Assembly (NCBI GenBank): GCA_905214735.1
Contig: CAJMNI010000032.1
Span: 1-29,770 of the forward strand
DNA from: an uncultured bacterium
GTDB lineage: Bacteria > Bacteroidota > Bacteroidia > Bacteroidales > Muribaculaceae
Length of the DNA stretch: 29,770 bases
Direction of reading: 5' to 3'
Shown here: positions 8,994-18,300 of the stretch, in pieces
Numbering within the stretch: position 1 is the stretch's first letter
Layout: each line of letters starts with the position of its first letter
Notes under the pieces: generated by a model
Databases searched by the model: none
Told to the model about the DNA's origin: nothing
Seen by the model: the letters and a program-made list of their open reading frames with translations, nothing else
Made by a program: the position numbers and the translations under genes

Positions 8994-9809
8994 ATGTTCA
9001 ACTGGAAAACCATCAAGGAATATGAAGACATCCTCTTCGAAGAGATGGAGGGGATAGCCAAGATCACTATCAACAGGCCGAAAGTCTACAATGCCTTCAG
9101 GCCCAAGACCAATATGGAGATGCTCGATGCCTTCCGCATCTGCCGCGAACGTCAGGACATCGGAGTGATAATCCTCACCGGAGCCGGCGACAAGGCCTTC
9201 TGCAGCGGCGGCGACCAGAATGTCAAGGGTCGCGGAGGATATGTCGGTGAAGACGGTGTGCCGCGCCTCAACGTGCTCGACCTTCACCAGATGATCCGCT
9301 CGATTCCCAAACCTGTGATCGCCATGGTCAACGGTTATTCAATCGGCGGCGGAAATGTGCTTCAGGTGGTCTGCGACCTCTCGATCGCATCGGAAAACGC
9401 CCGCTTCGGCCAGACCGGTCCCAAAGTCGGGAGTTTCGACGGAGGCTTCGGCGCATCTTATCTCGCCCGCTGCGTAGGCCAGAAGAAAGCAAGGGAAATC
9501 TGGTTCCTCTGCAAACAATATACCGCACGCGAAGCCCTGGAGATGGGAATGGTGAATGAGGTCGTTCCTTTCGACAAACTGGAAGAAACCACCGTTGAAT
9601 GGTGCCGCACGATCCTGAAGCGCTCTCCTCTCGCAATCCGCATGATAAAGCGTTCGCTCAATGCCGAGCTCGACGGTCAGCACGGTCTCATGCAACTCGC
9701 CGGCGACGCCACTCTCCTCTATTATCTTATGGACGAAGCCCAGGAGGGTAAGAATGCTTTCCTCGAAAAGAGAGACCCCGACTTCAGCCAGTTCCCCAAA
9801 TTCCCCTGA
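8994..9809 (+). CDS. menB: 1,4-dihydroxy-2-naphthoyl-CoA synthase
   Basis: Crotonase-fold enzyme closing the second ring of menaquinone: it converts o-succinylbenzoyl-CoA to 1,4-dihydroxy-2-naphthoyl-CoA. The 271 residues show the CoA and oxyanion segment CSGGDQNVKGRGGY, the loop GYSIGGGNVLQVVCDLSIA and the signature GQTGPKVGSFDGGFG. G142 in QTGPKVG is the glycine that marks the bicarbonate-dependent class (E. coli type) rather than the class with an aspartate there. The C-terminus FPKFP is typical. The upstream gap to menD is 6 bases and menC starts 6 bases after its stop, so translation is probably coupled. Confidence 0.97.
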   Translation: MFNWKTIKEYEDILFEEMEGIAKITINRPKVYNAFRPKTNMEMLDAFRICRERQDIGVIILTGAGDKAFCSGGDQNVKGRGGYVGEDGVPRLNVLDLHQMIRSIPKPVIAMVNGYSIGGGNVLQVVCDLSIASENARFGQTGPKVGSFDGGFGASYLARCVGQKKAREIWFLCKQYTAREALEMGMVNEVVPFDKLEETTVEWCRTILKRSPLAIRMIKRSLNAELDGQHGLMQLAGDATLLYYLMDEAQEGKNAFLEKRDPDFSQFPKFP

Positions 9810-9815
9810 TCTGCC

Positions 9816-10874
9816 ATGAGACTTCAATTCGCTCCCTATATGCTGAAATTCAAGCAGCCCGCCGGGACTTCGCGCGGGGTGCTGACGGAGAAGATCACTT
9901 GTTTCATGAGGATCTTCGACGAGAACAAACCTGATGAATTCGGCATCGGCGAAGGAGCCATATATCCCGGCCTCTCCCCCGAGGCCGACGACCGCTTCTT
10001 CTATAAGCTGATGGAACTCCAGGCCAACGTGCGCCTCGGGCTCCCGACCGACCTTTCTCATTTTCCGTCGCTGCAGTCGGGATTCGAGCAATGCATCCGC
10101 GATTTTTCGGGGGGATGCCAGGGAATTTACTATAACTCCCCTTTCGTGGCCGGGCAAAAGTCAATCGAGATCAACGGCCTCGTATGGATGGGGAGTTTCG
10201 ATGAAATGGTGGAGCGGATCGAGACCAAACTTCAGGCCGGTTTCCGCTGCATAAAGCTCAAGATCGGGGCCATCGACTGGAAAAAGGAGGTCGATATGAT
10301 CCAATATATCCGCGACCGTTACGACCGCGACCGGGTGGAAATCCGCGTAGACGCCAACGGCGGTTTCACTATGGATAATGCCATCCCGCGTCTCAAACGC
10401 TTGGCCGACCTCGGCGTGCATTCCATCGAACAGCCGATTAAAGCCGGCCAGCCGATGCTGATGCGCTTTCTCTGCGATGTCTCCCCTCTTCCTATCGCTC
10501 TCGACGAGGAACTGATAGGTAAATTCACCCGCGAGGAGAAAATCGAGATGCTCGACAATATCAAGCCTGCCTACATTGTGATCAAGCCTGCTCTCACAGG
10601 AGGCTTCTCCGGAGGCGAGGAATGGATAGAACTTGCCAAGGAAAGAAACATAGGATGGTGGATAACATCGGCTCTCGAATCAAACATCGGTCTCAACGCC
10701 CTTGCCCAATGGGTGGCGACGCTCGACACCAATATGCCTCAGGGACTCGGCACGGGAGCCCTCTTCACCAACAATGCCGAAGCGCCGATCTATCTTGACG
10801 GCGACCGTCTAAAATATGACCCTGAAAAACATCTCGACCGCCAGTGGCTCGCCAACCTTGACTGGAGAGAATAG
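9816..10874 (+). CDS. menC: o-Succinylbenzoate synthase
   Basis: Enolase-superfamily dehydratase that aromatises the MenD/MenH product SHCHC to o-succinylbenzoate. At 352 residues it has a normal N-terminal capping domain (about 1-110) and a barrel domain. All expected catalytic positions are readable: the KxK motif K147-L-K149, metal ligands D179 (RVDANGGF), E205 (IEQP) and D230 (LDEEL), and the second-side lysine K257 in VIKPALTGG. Some family members also act as N-succinylamino-acid racemases, but the men context makes the menaquinone role the natural reading. menE follows after 28 bases. Confidence 0.94.
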   Translation: MRLQFAPYMLKFKQPAGTSRGVLTEKITCFMRIFDENKPDEFGIGEGAIYPGLSPEADDRFFYKLMELQANVRLGLPTDLSHFPSLQSGFEQCIRDFSGGCQGIYYNSPFVAGQKSIEINGLVWMGSFDEMVERIETKLQAGFRCIKLKIGAIDWKKEVDMIQYIRDRYDRDRVEIRVDANGGFTMDNAIPRLKRLADLGVHSIEQPIKAGQPMLMRFLCDVSPLPIALDEELIGKFTREEKIEMLDNIKPAYIVIKPALTGGFSGGEEWIELAKERNIGWWITSALESNIGLNALAQWVATLDTNMPQGLGTGALFTNNAEAPIYLDGDRLKYDPEKHLDRQWLANLDWRE

Positions 10875-10902
10875 TCAGTGGAAAAAAGAATAATTTCGAG
10901 CC

Positions 10903-11847
10903 ATGACCTACGATGATTTCTTAGCTGAATGGCGCAATGATTCCGACTCGATCCGATGCTTCACCTCCGGATCGACAGGCGCTCCGCAGCCTATTCTCCT
11001 GCCCAAACGTGAGGTGCTGGCCTCGGCACGGCGCACTGTGGATTTCTTCAATCTCGGGAAAGATTCATTCCTTTATTCCTGCGTTTCGCCCGATTTCATC
11101 GGTGGGAAAATGGTGGCGGTAAGAGCCTTCTCGATCGATCCTGCAGCTCCGCGCTTCGGCTATGAAAATCCTTCAAACCGACCGCTCGCCGGCTATGACG
11201 GGCCGCTAATAGACCTCCTCTCCGTAGTGCCTTCGCAGATGGAATGGATTGTCGACAATCTCGCAGACGTCCCCTCTCTTGGCGCCATACTCGTAGGAGG
11301 CTCGTTCATCCCCGACTCGTTGCGCCGGAAAATTGCCGCCAGCGGACTGAATGCCTGGGAGACATATGGCATGACTGAAACTGCCTCGCATGTGGCCCTG
11401 AGAAAAATCGAATGGCCGCAATCCCCTTTCTCTCCTCTGCCCGGAATAAAGATATCTGATGCCGACGGCTGCCTCAGAATTGATATCGAAGGATGGAAAC
11501 AGGTGATCACCCACGATCTTGTAAGAATCGACGGCGAAGGAAGATTCGAAATCTACGGCCGCAGCGACAACGTGATAATCACCGGAGCCAAGAAGGTATT
11601 CCCCGAAGAAGTGGAAGCGCTCCTCGAAGGTATCTTCCCCTTCGACTTGGCAATATCATGGGAGCCGGATGAGAAATGGGGGCAGAAAGTGGTGATGATA
11701 GCCGATTGCAATCCGGCCGGGGAATGGAGCGAACAGCGCATAATTGCCGCTTGCAAAGGGATTCTTCCTCCTCATCAGGTGCCCAAGGGGGTGGTTTACG
11801 GCCGGGTGCCGCGCACTCCCAACGGCAAGATCCGCAGAAAGCGATAA
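10903..11847 (+). CDS. menE: o-Succinylbenzoate-CoA ligase, minimal form
   Basis: Activates o-succinylbenzoate with ATP and joins it to CoA, giving the MenB substrate. It is an ANL-superfamily adenylating enzyme of only 314 residues, against about 450 for E. coli MenE. The phosphate-binding loop FTSGSTGAPQ already appears at residues 20-29, so most of the usual N-terminal ~120-residue subdomain is missing. The later motifs are complete: the ATP motif YGMTETASH, the hinge region FEIYGRSDNVIITGAKKVFPEEVE, and the A10 motif RTPNGKI with the catalytic lysine K309. I see no upstream in-frame coding that would extend it: menC ends 28 bases earlier. The last 52 bases overlap the end of the opposite-strand Ca2+ ATPase gene. 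Confidence 0.9.
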   Translation: MTYDDFLAEWRNDSDSIRCFTSGSTGAPQPILLPKREVLASARRTVDFFNLGKDSFLYSCVSPDFIGGKMVAVRAFSIDPAAPRFGYENPSNRPLAGYDGPLIDLLSVVPSQMEWIVDNLADVPSLGAILVGGSFIPDSLRRKIAASGLNAWETYGMTETASHVALRKIEWPQSPFSPLPGIKISDADGCLRIDIEGWKQVITHDLVRIDGEGRFEIYGRSDNVIITGAKKVFPEEVEALLEGIFPFDLAISWEPDEKWGQKVVMIADCNPAGEWSEQRIIAACKGILPPHQVPKGVVYGRVPRTPNGKIRRKR

Positions 11848-14510
11848 GCCTCCCTCACCCAAAGCACCAGCGACGAAGCCGCTACTATTATCAGCAGATC
11901 AAACGATCCCGAAGGATTGAACTTCCAGTCGAGAGTGTGAATCATCGGCTCGACATTGAAAAATTCGTAGGCAATCTCAGTGATAAAGAGCTGGCCGATC
12001 ACTATCACCGCAACTATTGTCCAGAAACCGCTTCCCATCTTGAGCCGGAATATGCTTTTTCCCGTCTCGAAAGTCCGAGTGTCGAACATATACCAGAAAT
12101 GGGTCCACACGAAAATCGAGAAGAGCAGCGTGGCTTCATAGGCGGTCATCGGAGATTCCGCCCCGACGTGACAATGAAACATCTGCGGAATCGAGGTCAC
12201 GTCGGCATGATTGAACAGCCAGTATAACCCGAATGTTATCGCGAAGAAAAAGACGCCGACCGACAGAAGTTCACGGATCATCGGCCGGGTCAGGATGTTG
12301 GCATTGCGCCTGCGCGGCTTTTCTTCCATCACGCCCGGCGACGGAGGAAGCGAAGCGAGAGCCATTGCGCCGAAGGTATCCATAATCAGGTTGACCCAGA
12401 GCATCTGCGTGACTGTGAGAGGGGATTCGGTCCCGATGAAAGATCCGAGCATCACGAGCAGACAGGCCGCCACGTTGACCGTGAGCTGAAAGAGCAGAAA
12501 CCGCTGGATATTCTTGTAGAGCGATCGCCCCCACATCACTGCCACTCCTATCGAGGCGAACGAATTGTCGCGGATTGTAATGTCGGAGGCCTCCTTAGCC
12601 ACCGACGTGCCGTCGCCCATCGAGAGTCCGACCTGCGCCGTCTTAAGAGCCGGAGCATCGTTTGTGCCGTCGCCCGTCACGGCCACCACCTCATTGTTTG
12701 CCTGCAGGGCTTCGACGAGGCGCTTCTTGTCGAGAGGACGCGCACGCGCTATGATCTTCAGATCCTCCACGCGCTTCTTAAGCTGATCGTCGCTCATTGC
12801 CGCGACTTCCGGACCTGTGGCTATGTTGGAGTCACCGTCGGTGGCGTCGTTCCATAATCCTATCTGACGTCCGATCTCTTTGGCTGTGCCCGGGGTGTCG
12901 CCCGTGACGATCTTGACTTTGATTCCCGCGTCGAGCACCTCCCTCACGGCCGCTGGCACGTCCGGACGGACCGGGTCGGAGATTGCCACGATACCGAGAA
13001 ATGTGAGCTTGTCCGCCGTCAGTTTGCCGTCAGTTAGCGCAGTCTCGCCGTCGGCAAGTTCCCGATAAGCCAGTCCGAGTGTGCGCATTGCCTGATTCTG
13101 ATATTCCAGAAGTTGAGCGTCGATCTCCTCTTTAGTTACCCCCGCATGGTCGCTGCAAAGGCCTAACACAATCTCCGGTGCACCCTTCACATAAAGAATC
13201 CGTTTGCCGGTCGACGACATCACTTCGGTGGCCATATACTTGCGCTCCGTGGTGAAAGGAAGTTCAGCCACGACCTTCGCCTCTCTCCTGTATTTCAGAT
13301 AATCCGCTCCCCGCTGACGGAGCCAGAGCAGAAGCGCCCCTTCTGTGGGATTTCCTATTACCGCTGTCTTACCGTCGCTCGTGTCAAGCTGGGCCGTGGA
13401 ATTGACTGCGATTCCTTCATAGAGCACTTCGTCGGAGGGATTGCCGAAGAAATTGGTCTTGTAGACCTGCATCCGGTTCTGTGTAAGCGTTCCGGTCTTG
13501 TCGGTGCAGATCACTGTAGTGGCGCCCATCGTTTCGCAAGCATGCATCTTGCGCACAAGGTTGTTGGTTTTCAGCATCCTGCTCATTGAATATGCCAGCG
13601 AAAGCGTGACTGCCATCGGAAGGCCTTCAGGCACAGCCACGACAATCAGCGTCACTGCCACCATCAGGGTCTTGAGCGTATGCGCGAGCAACGGCAGCCA
13701 GCCTTCCCATTCTGTAAAAAAGGTGAAATGAACCATCTGCCCCACTATGATCAGTCCGGCCACTACATAGCTAAGGTTGCTTATGAGTCGGGCCAGCCGG
13801 TCGAGTTGCTCGTTGAGGGGCGTCTTCACAGAATCGTCAATCTGCGCCTCCTCAAACACTTTCCCCATCTCCGTTGCATCGCCAACCTTTTCAACCTGCA
13901 TCAGTCCGTGGCCCTCCATCACCTTTGTGCCGCGTAGCACCCGGTCGGAGGGATAAGTAGCCTCTTTGTCGAATTGCACGGGGTCGATGGTCTTATTGCA
14001 CAACGGTTCACCTGTCAGACTCGACTCGTCGACGCTGAGCGAAGTGGCTTCGAGAAGTTGTCCGTCGGCCGGGATCTCCTCCCCCGTGTTGAGGATCACT
14101 ATATCGCCAACCACAACATCCTTGCGAGGCACAGTCGTGATGCCGCCGTTGCGTATCACCTCCACAGCTTCGTCATCATTGACTCGATTTAGGATACGGA
14201 AGGCATTGTTGGCACGGCGTTCGAAGAGGAAGGCCAATATTGTGGCAAGTCCGATGGCGAGGAAAATACCTATCGGTTCAAAAAAAACTTTCCAGCTTTC
14301 CCCGAGACCGAAATATTCATAAAAGGCGATTCCGATTGAAAGAGCGCCGGCAATCAGCAGGATTATTATCAGGGGGTCGGCAAACTTCTCGCCGAGTTCT
14401 TTCCACCACGGCTTTCTCGCCGGCGGAGTCAGAATGTTCTCACCATATTTCTTACGGCTCTCCAATACCTGACTGTCAGTCAGCCCGCGGTTAGCAAAAT
14501 TTTGTGACAT
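11796..14510 (-). CDS. Calcium-translocating P-type ATPase, PMCA-like
   Basis: P-type (P2) ATPase that pumps Ca2+ out of the cytosol. The 904 residues follow the standard plan: actuator domain with SSLTGEP, M4 with the ion-binding PEGLP (E295), the phosphorylated aspartate D337 in DKTGTLTQNRM, nucleotide domain, hinge GDGTNDAPAL, then six further membrane helices. M6 carries N707 and D711 in NLIMDTFGAM. M5 reads FQLTVNVAA, with alanine where SERCA has a Ca2+-site glutamate, and the following MLWVNLIMDT matches plasma-membrane pumps, suggesting one Ca2+ per cycle. Related Mg2+ or Mn2+ pumps are possible. The last 17 codons lie opposite the end of menE. The upstream region holds an 8-bp inverted repeat that could be an operator. 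Confidence 0.93.
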   Translation of the reverse strand: MSQNFANRGLTDSQVLESRKKYGENILTPPARKPWWKELGEKFADPLIIILLIAGALSIGIAFYEYFGLGESWKVFFEPIGIFLAIGLATILAFLFERRANNAFRILNRVNDDEAVEVIRNGGITTVPRKDVVVGDIVILNTGEEIPADGQLLEATSLSVDESSLTGEPLCNKTIDPVQFDKEATYPSDRVLRGTKVMEGHGLMQVEKVGDATEMGKVFEEAQIDDSVKTPLNEQLDRLARLISNLSYVVAGLIIVGQMVHFTFFTEWEGWLPLLAHTLKTLMVAVTLIVVAVPEGLPMAVTLSLAYSMSRMLKTNNLVRKMHACETMGATTVICTDKTGTLTQNRMQVYKTNFFGNPSDEVLYEGIAVNSTAQLDTSDGKTAVIGNPTEGALLLWLRQRGADYLKYRREAKVVAELPFTTERKYMATEVMSSTGKRILYVKGAPEIVLGLCSDHAGVTKEEIDAQLLEYQNQAMRTLGLAYRELADGETALTDGKLTADKLTFLGIVAISDPVRPDVPAAVREVLDAGIKVKIVTGDTPGTAKEIGRQIGLWNDATDGDSNIATGPEVAAMSDDQLKKRVEDLKIIARARPLDKKRLVEALQANNEVVAVTGDGTNDAPALKTAQVGLSMGDGTSVAKEASDITIRDNSFASIGVAVMWGRSLYKNIQRFLLFQLTVNVAACLLVMLGSFIGTESPLTVTQMLWVNLIMDTFGAMALASLPPSPGVMEEKPRRRNANILTRPMIRELLSVGVFFFAITFGLYWLFNHADVTSIPQMFHCHVGAESPMTAYEATLLFSIFVWTHFWYMFDTRTFETGKSIFRLKMGSGFWTIVAVIVIGQLFITEIAYEFFNVEPMIHTLDWKFNPSGSFDLLIIVAASSLVLWVREAYRFLRILPLGVRGTRP

Positions 14511-14632
14511 TTTACTGATTTATAGTCTTTTCCTTAAATTTTGGGTATCAGCAACAGCTGCATTTGGACAGATTATCTTTCTATCACGCGATTTGAAACA
14601 AACCCACTCTCAAATAACGCTGATTTTTCAGT

Positions 14633-14660
14633 TTAAGTTATACGCATCGAATTAACTTAA
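14633..14660. promoter_or_regulatory. Operator-like inverted repeat upstream of the Ca2+ ATPase
   Basis: TTAAGTTA at 14633-14640 and TAACTTAA at 14653-14660 form a perfect 8-bp inverted repeat with centres 20 bp apart, about two helical turns, in the 266-base gap between the ATPase start and the monooxygenase gene. I found no clear -7 box for the ATPase, so the relation to its promoter is inferred from position. Confidence 0.35.
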
Positions 14661-14699
14661 CAAAAACTTTACAATTTTCATCCCCATACCATCCCACAC

Positions 14700-14756
14700 A
14701 AAAAGCTCCGTCCGACCGCTATTTTGCAATTTTACGGCCGGACGGAGTATTTTTTT
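14700..14756 (-). terminator. Intrinsic terminator of the monooxygenase gene
   Basis: CTCCGTCCG at 14706-14714 pairs perfectly with CGGACGGAG at 14739-14747. After one mismatch three more pairs extend the stem inward. Read leftward, the stem is followed by a five-T run; read rightward, by seven T, so it can work in both directions. It lies 21-72 bases beyond the monooxygenase stop. Confidence 0.85.
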
Positions 14757-14776
14757 CAATAGACGAAGGCGTCCTG

Positions 14777-15055
14777 TCAGAACTCGAATTTCTCGAGAGT
14801 AAGAGTGGCAACTTCCTTGATAGCGGGAACAAGACGGCGGAAATGTTCCGATTCCATGTGGGCCTTGAGCGACACCTCATCCTTCCATGTCTCATAGATC
14901 ATGAGTCGGTCGGAATTTGTCAGCGAGCCGAGCAGGTCATACTCCACCACGCCCGGATCATGAAGCGAATAAGATACAAGTTCCGTGGCCAGTTCTATAG
15001 CCTTCTTTCTTTTCTCTTCGGTTTCGGCGACAACGCCGCAGTTAAGTCTTATCAT
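14777..15055 (-). CDS. Small ABM-domain monooxygenase (YgiN-like)
   Basis: A 92-residue protein that is a single antibiotic-biosynthesis-monooxygenase (ABM) dimeric ferredoxin-like fold. Family signs are the N-terminal strand IRLNCGVVAE, the helix with GVVEYDLL and the pattern MIYETWKDEVSLKAHMESEHFRRL, with the conserved W and two His. Members oxidise quinols or similar aromatics without a cofactor, or have unknown substrates; YgiN acts on quinols. Menaquinone genes lie 3 kb away, but no direct link can be shown. It is transcribed alone: a strong terminator follows, and the gene upstream faces away. Confidence 0.85.
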   Translation of the reverse strand: MIRLNCGVVAETEEKRKKAIELATELVSYSLHDPGVVEYDLLGSLTNSDRLMIYETWKDEVSLKAHMESEHFRRLVPAIKEVATLTLEKFEF

Positions 15056-15386
15056 TTTTCTAACGTTTATGGAGCCCGGTCAGCCAAGCTCCCGGATTAT
15101 ATACATATTTCATTATCTATAACAATTCAACACCTCAAAAAGTACACGAGTGCAAAAAATTTAAGCGGGTTCGAGAGCATTGTGCGTTTGTTTCGAAACA
15201 TTGTCGATGGATTGATATAGACAAATAATAGACAAGAGATTTATCCTGCTATCCATATCGAAACATTTGATTACTTTTACATCATGACATGGAGCCGATT
15301 ATTTGACTCTGCGAATCCCCACTCATTTTCCACTCTATTATTAACTGTATCTTGGGCGGATTGAGATACACAATCTATCAAGGCAA
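15056..15386. other. Divergent intergenic region, no gene seen
   Basis: This 331-base AT-rich gap separates the leftward monooxygenase from the rightward secreted protein. It must hold both promoters, but I see no full TTTG / TAnnTTTG pair. The nearest is TATCTTGG at 15348-15355, with one mismatch. A perfect 7-bp inverted repeat, TGTATCT 15346-15352 and AGATACA 15364-15370, lies 16 bases before the ATG at 15387 and could form a leader hairpin or regulator site. Reading frames crossing this gap are out of frame with anything recognisable. Confidence 0.5.
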
Positions 15387-18300
15387 ATGAACAAGTTTAC
15401 TTCTTTATGCTTTTCCTTGGTCGTGGCGGGTTGCTTGCCGATATGTGCCGATGCTGCTGTAGCCACCGGCCAGACTGCCGACACTCCAAAGGAGAAAAAC
15501 GAAGCCGGCGTGGTCAGCAGGCGTATGCTCGACAAGCGGGTGCGAGCCGTTTCCAACGGTAGCATCGCGCCGGCCAAGAGCGTGATAAAACGATCTGAAT
15601 CTACAGCAACGCTAACCACCGACAAGCTCTATGGCAACCGCTGTATGCCCGATCCCACCGGCTGGGGAAAAGTGAAGGGCGACGGTACGGTCGACATCGA
15701 AATCGAAATCGAAACCAATTCATCCAACGGCGAGAAAGTGACCGTGGCCGGTGTCACGCAGGAGAAGACATATCTTTTTGTGGTGCAGTCCTCTCCTTTC
15801 GGAGTGCTGGGTTCCTATATATTCACTTACGATAATGCCACGCATGAACGCACAGGCAAGACATGGATCGAATGGGAGGATTATCCTCAGGGAGGCGTCT
15901 TCAACCCGGCCGACAACTGTGTCTATGGTTTTGCGATCAACGGATGGATCAAATATAATTGCGAAACCAATGAGATAACCAATCTGGCTGCCGTGGATGT
16001 CGAGAAGATCTTCAATCCGCAAGTCACTCTTGCAGGGGATGCCATAGTAGGTATAGATGGCGCCACAGGAAATGTATATGAATATTCGATGGCCGACGGC
16101 TCCCGCACGCAGATAGGGAAATGCGAACTGACTTCCCCATATACAGGAGGTTTTGCCTACAATGCTGCCGAAGATTGCTATTATTATAACGTCAACACCG
16201 ACACATCGTCGGAACTCTACCGTATCGACGGCACTTCATGGGCCGAGTCGAAGATTTGCAACATAGCCGATTCGGCGCAGCTGATATATATGCTCTGCAC
16301 AGAAGAAGCAGCCCCCGACATGCTCGCTCCGGAGTCGGCCGAGTTTGTCGAGTCCGTATGGAGCGATGGCGCATATACCGGTAAGCTTACGTTCACCCTT
16401 CCTTCCAAGCTTGCCGACGGATCTACTATTTCCGGAGATGTTGATTATGCTTTCTCCATCAATGGAACCGCTTACAAATCGGGAAGCGGCGCACCCGGTG
16501 CGAACGTGACTATCGAGGTAAGTGAAGATGCAGCGCTGAAAGATGGAGTCGCAACTTTCTCGCTGAAATCCACTGTCGGCGGACATTCCGACAAGGGGGC
16601 GAAATATAGGATGTATATTGGCTACGACACTCCCTGTGCTCCTGCAAATGTAGTTCTGACCGCCGAGACCATCAGCTGGGATGCCGTGACAGAAGGTATC
16701 AACGGCGGTTATGTCGACGCGGCCAACGTAACCTACAATGTCTTCCTCAATGGTTTCCCGCTGGCGATCGGCGTATCCGAGACGAGCGTGGCTTCAGGCA
16801 TTTCCACCTCCGCCCAGCTCAACCTTTACGAGGCCAAAGTATATGCCGAGAACCATGGTTACACATCCGAGGGAACAACCTCCAATTCTATCGCTGTCGG
16901 ACAGCCGTATTCGCTTCCCGCATCTTTCGCACCGACTGTCAAGGAGGCCAAACTCTTCTCCACTTTCGACGCCAACCACGACGAAAGTACTTGGGCACTT
17001 CTGGAAACATCGGATTTCAATGCGTTCCAATATACATACAATGCCGAGAATGACGGCGACGACTGGCTATTCCTCCCTCCGGTTAATGTCACCGACATTA
17101 CCAACCTCACCAAGTTCACGATGGATGCATACGCTCAGAGCGAGAACTATGCCGAGAAAATAGAAGTCCGCGTAGGCAACGCCGCCACACCGGAGGCAAT
17201 GACTACGGTGGTGATCGATCCGACGGATGTCACCTGGGGCAATCAGCTGAAGACTCTGGAAGGATATTTCCGCCCGGCTGAGGCAGGAACGTATTATATA
17301 GGCGTACACGCCATTTCGCCTGCCGACGGTCTTTATATGTTCGCGCGCAATTTCTCCGTATTGACCACCGATATCAACGGCGAGGGTCCGGCGGCGGTGA
17401 CAGATTTGATTACCACTCCCGGCAGCGAAGGTGCCCTCGAGGCAACGCTGACATTCAAGATGCCCGTCGCGCTCAATAATGGAAGTGCTATCGCTGAAGA
17501 CTCGACTGTCAAGGCGGTTGTTTCCGACTCTGAGGAGACGAAAGAGGTAAGCGGCGCTCCCGGAGAGGAGATGAGCGTCACGATAAAGACCGTACAGAGC
17601 GACAACAATATCAACGTGCAGACTTTCATTGGGGAAACCAAGGGCATGAAAATCGTTGTGCCTGTTTACACCGGCGTTGACCTCCCGGGCGCTCCCGCAA
17701 ATCTTAAAGTAGAGATGAGCGAGGATAATTACAGCGGCAAACTCGTTTGGGAAGCACCGGCAGAGGGTGCCAACGGCGGATATATCCGTCAGACGGGTGT
17801 GAGATATTTCCTTTGCCGTCCTCAAGTCACCGATTTCGGTATGGCTCTGGTGATTGCCGAGGAACTTGGCACCGACGTGTTCGAGTATGCTTTTGAGGTT
17901 GAAGAGGGAAGTCCGCTTGAGGCTATGGAACTCGGCGTTGTTGCCGTGAACGAGGCCGGAACGGGCAAGGATGTGGCAGCTGTCGCTTTCTGTCCCGGCA
18001 AACCGCTTTCTTTGCCTGCTGAGGAGACGTTTATAGATGGAGAAGGCGCTCCGGCGTTGAATCTCAAACCGATAGCCTACGATTATGACAATCCCGATTC
18101 TCCCGTCCGTGCCGGTGTCGGCAATCCGTCGCAGGTCAGCACGCCGTTGGCCGACTATACGGCCGGCGCTGACGGTGGCGCCTTCCTGGCCACAACTTTC
18201 GGAGAGACCACGGCAGTAATCTCTCTACCGAAATTCAGCACAGAGCAGAAATGCGAGCTTTCGATTGACCCGAGATTTTATGTCGGTTCATTCTCCAACC

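Noticed and set aside
9339..10157. Leftward open frame of 272 codons across menB/menC
   Set aside because: Antisense shadow of two well-supported men genes; no domain, and it crosses the gene boundary.
17067..17825. Leftward open frame of 252 codons
   Set aside because: Antisense to the secreted protein modules; no start context or domain.
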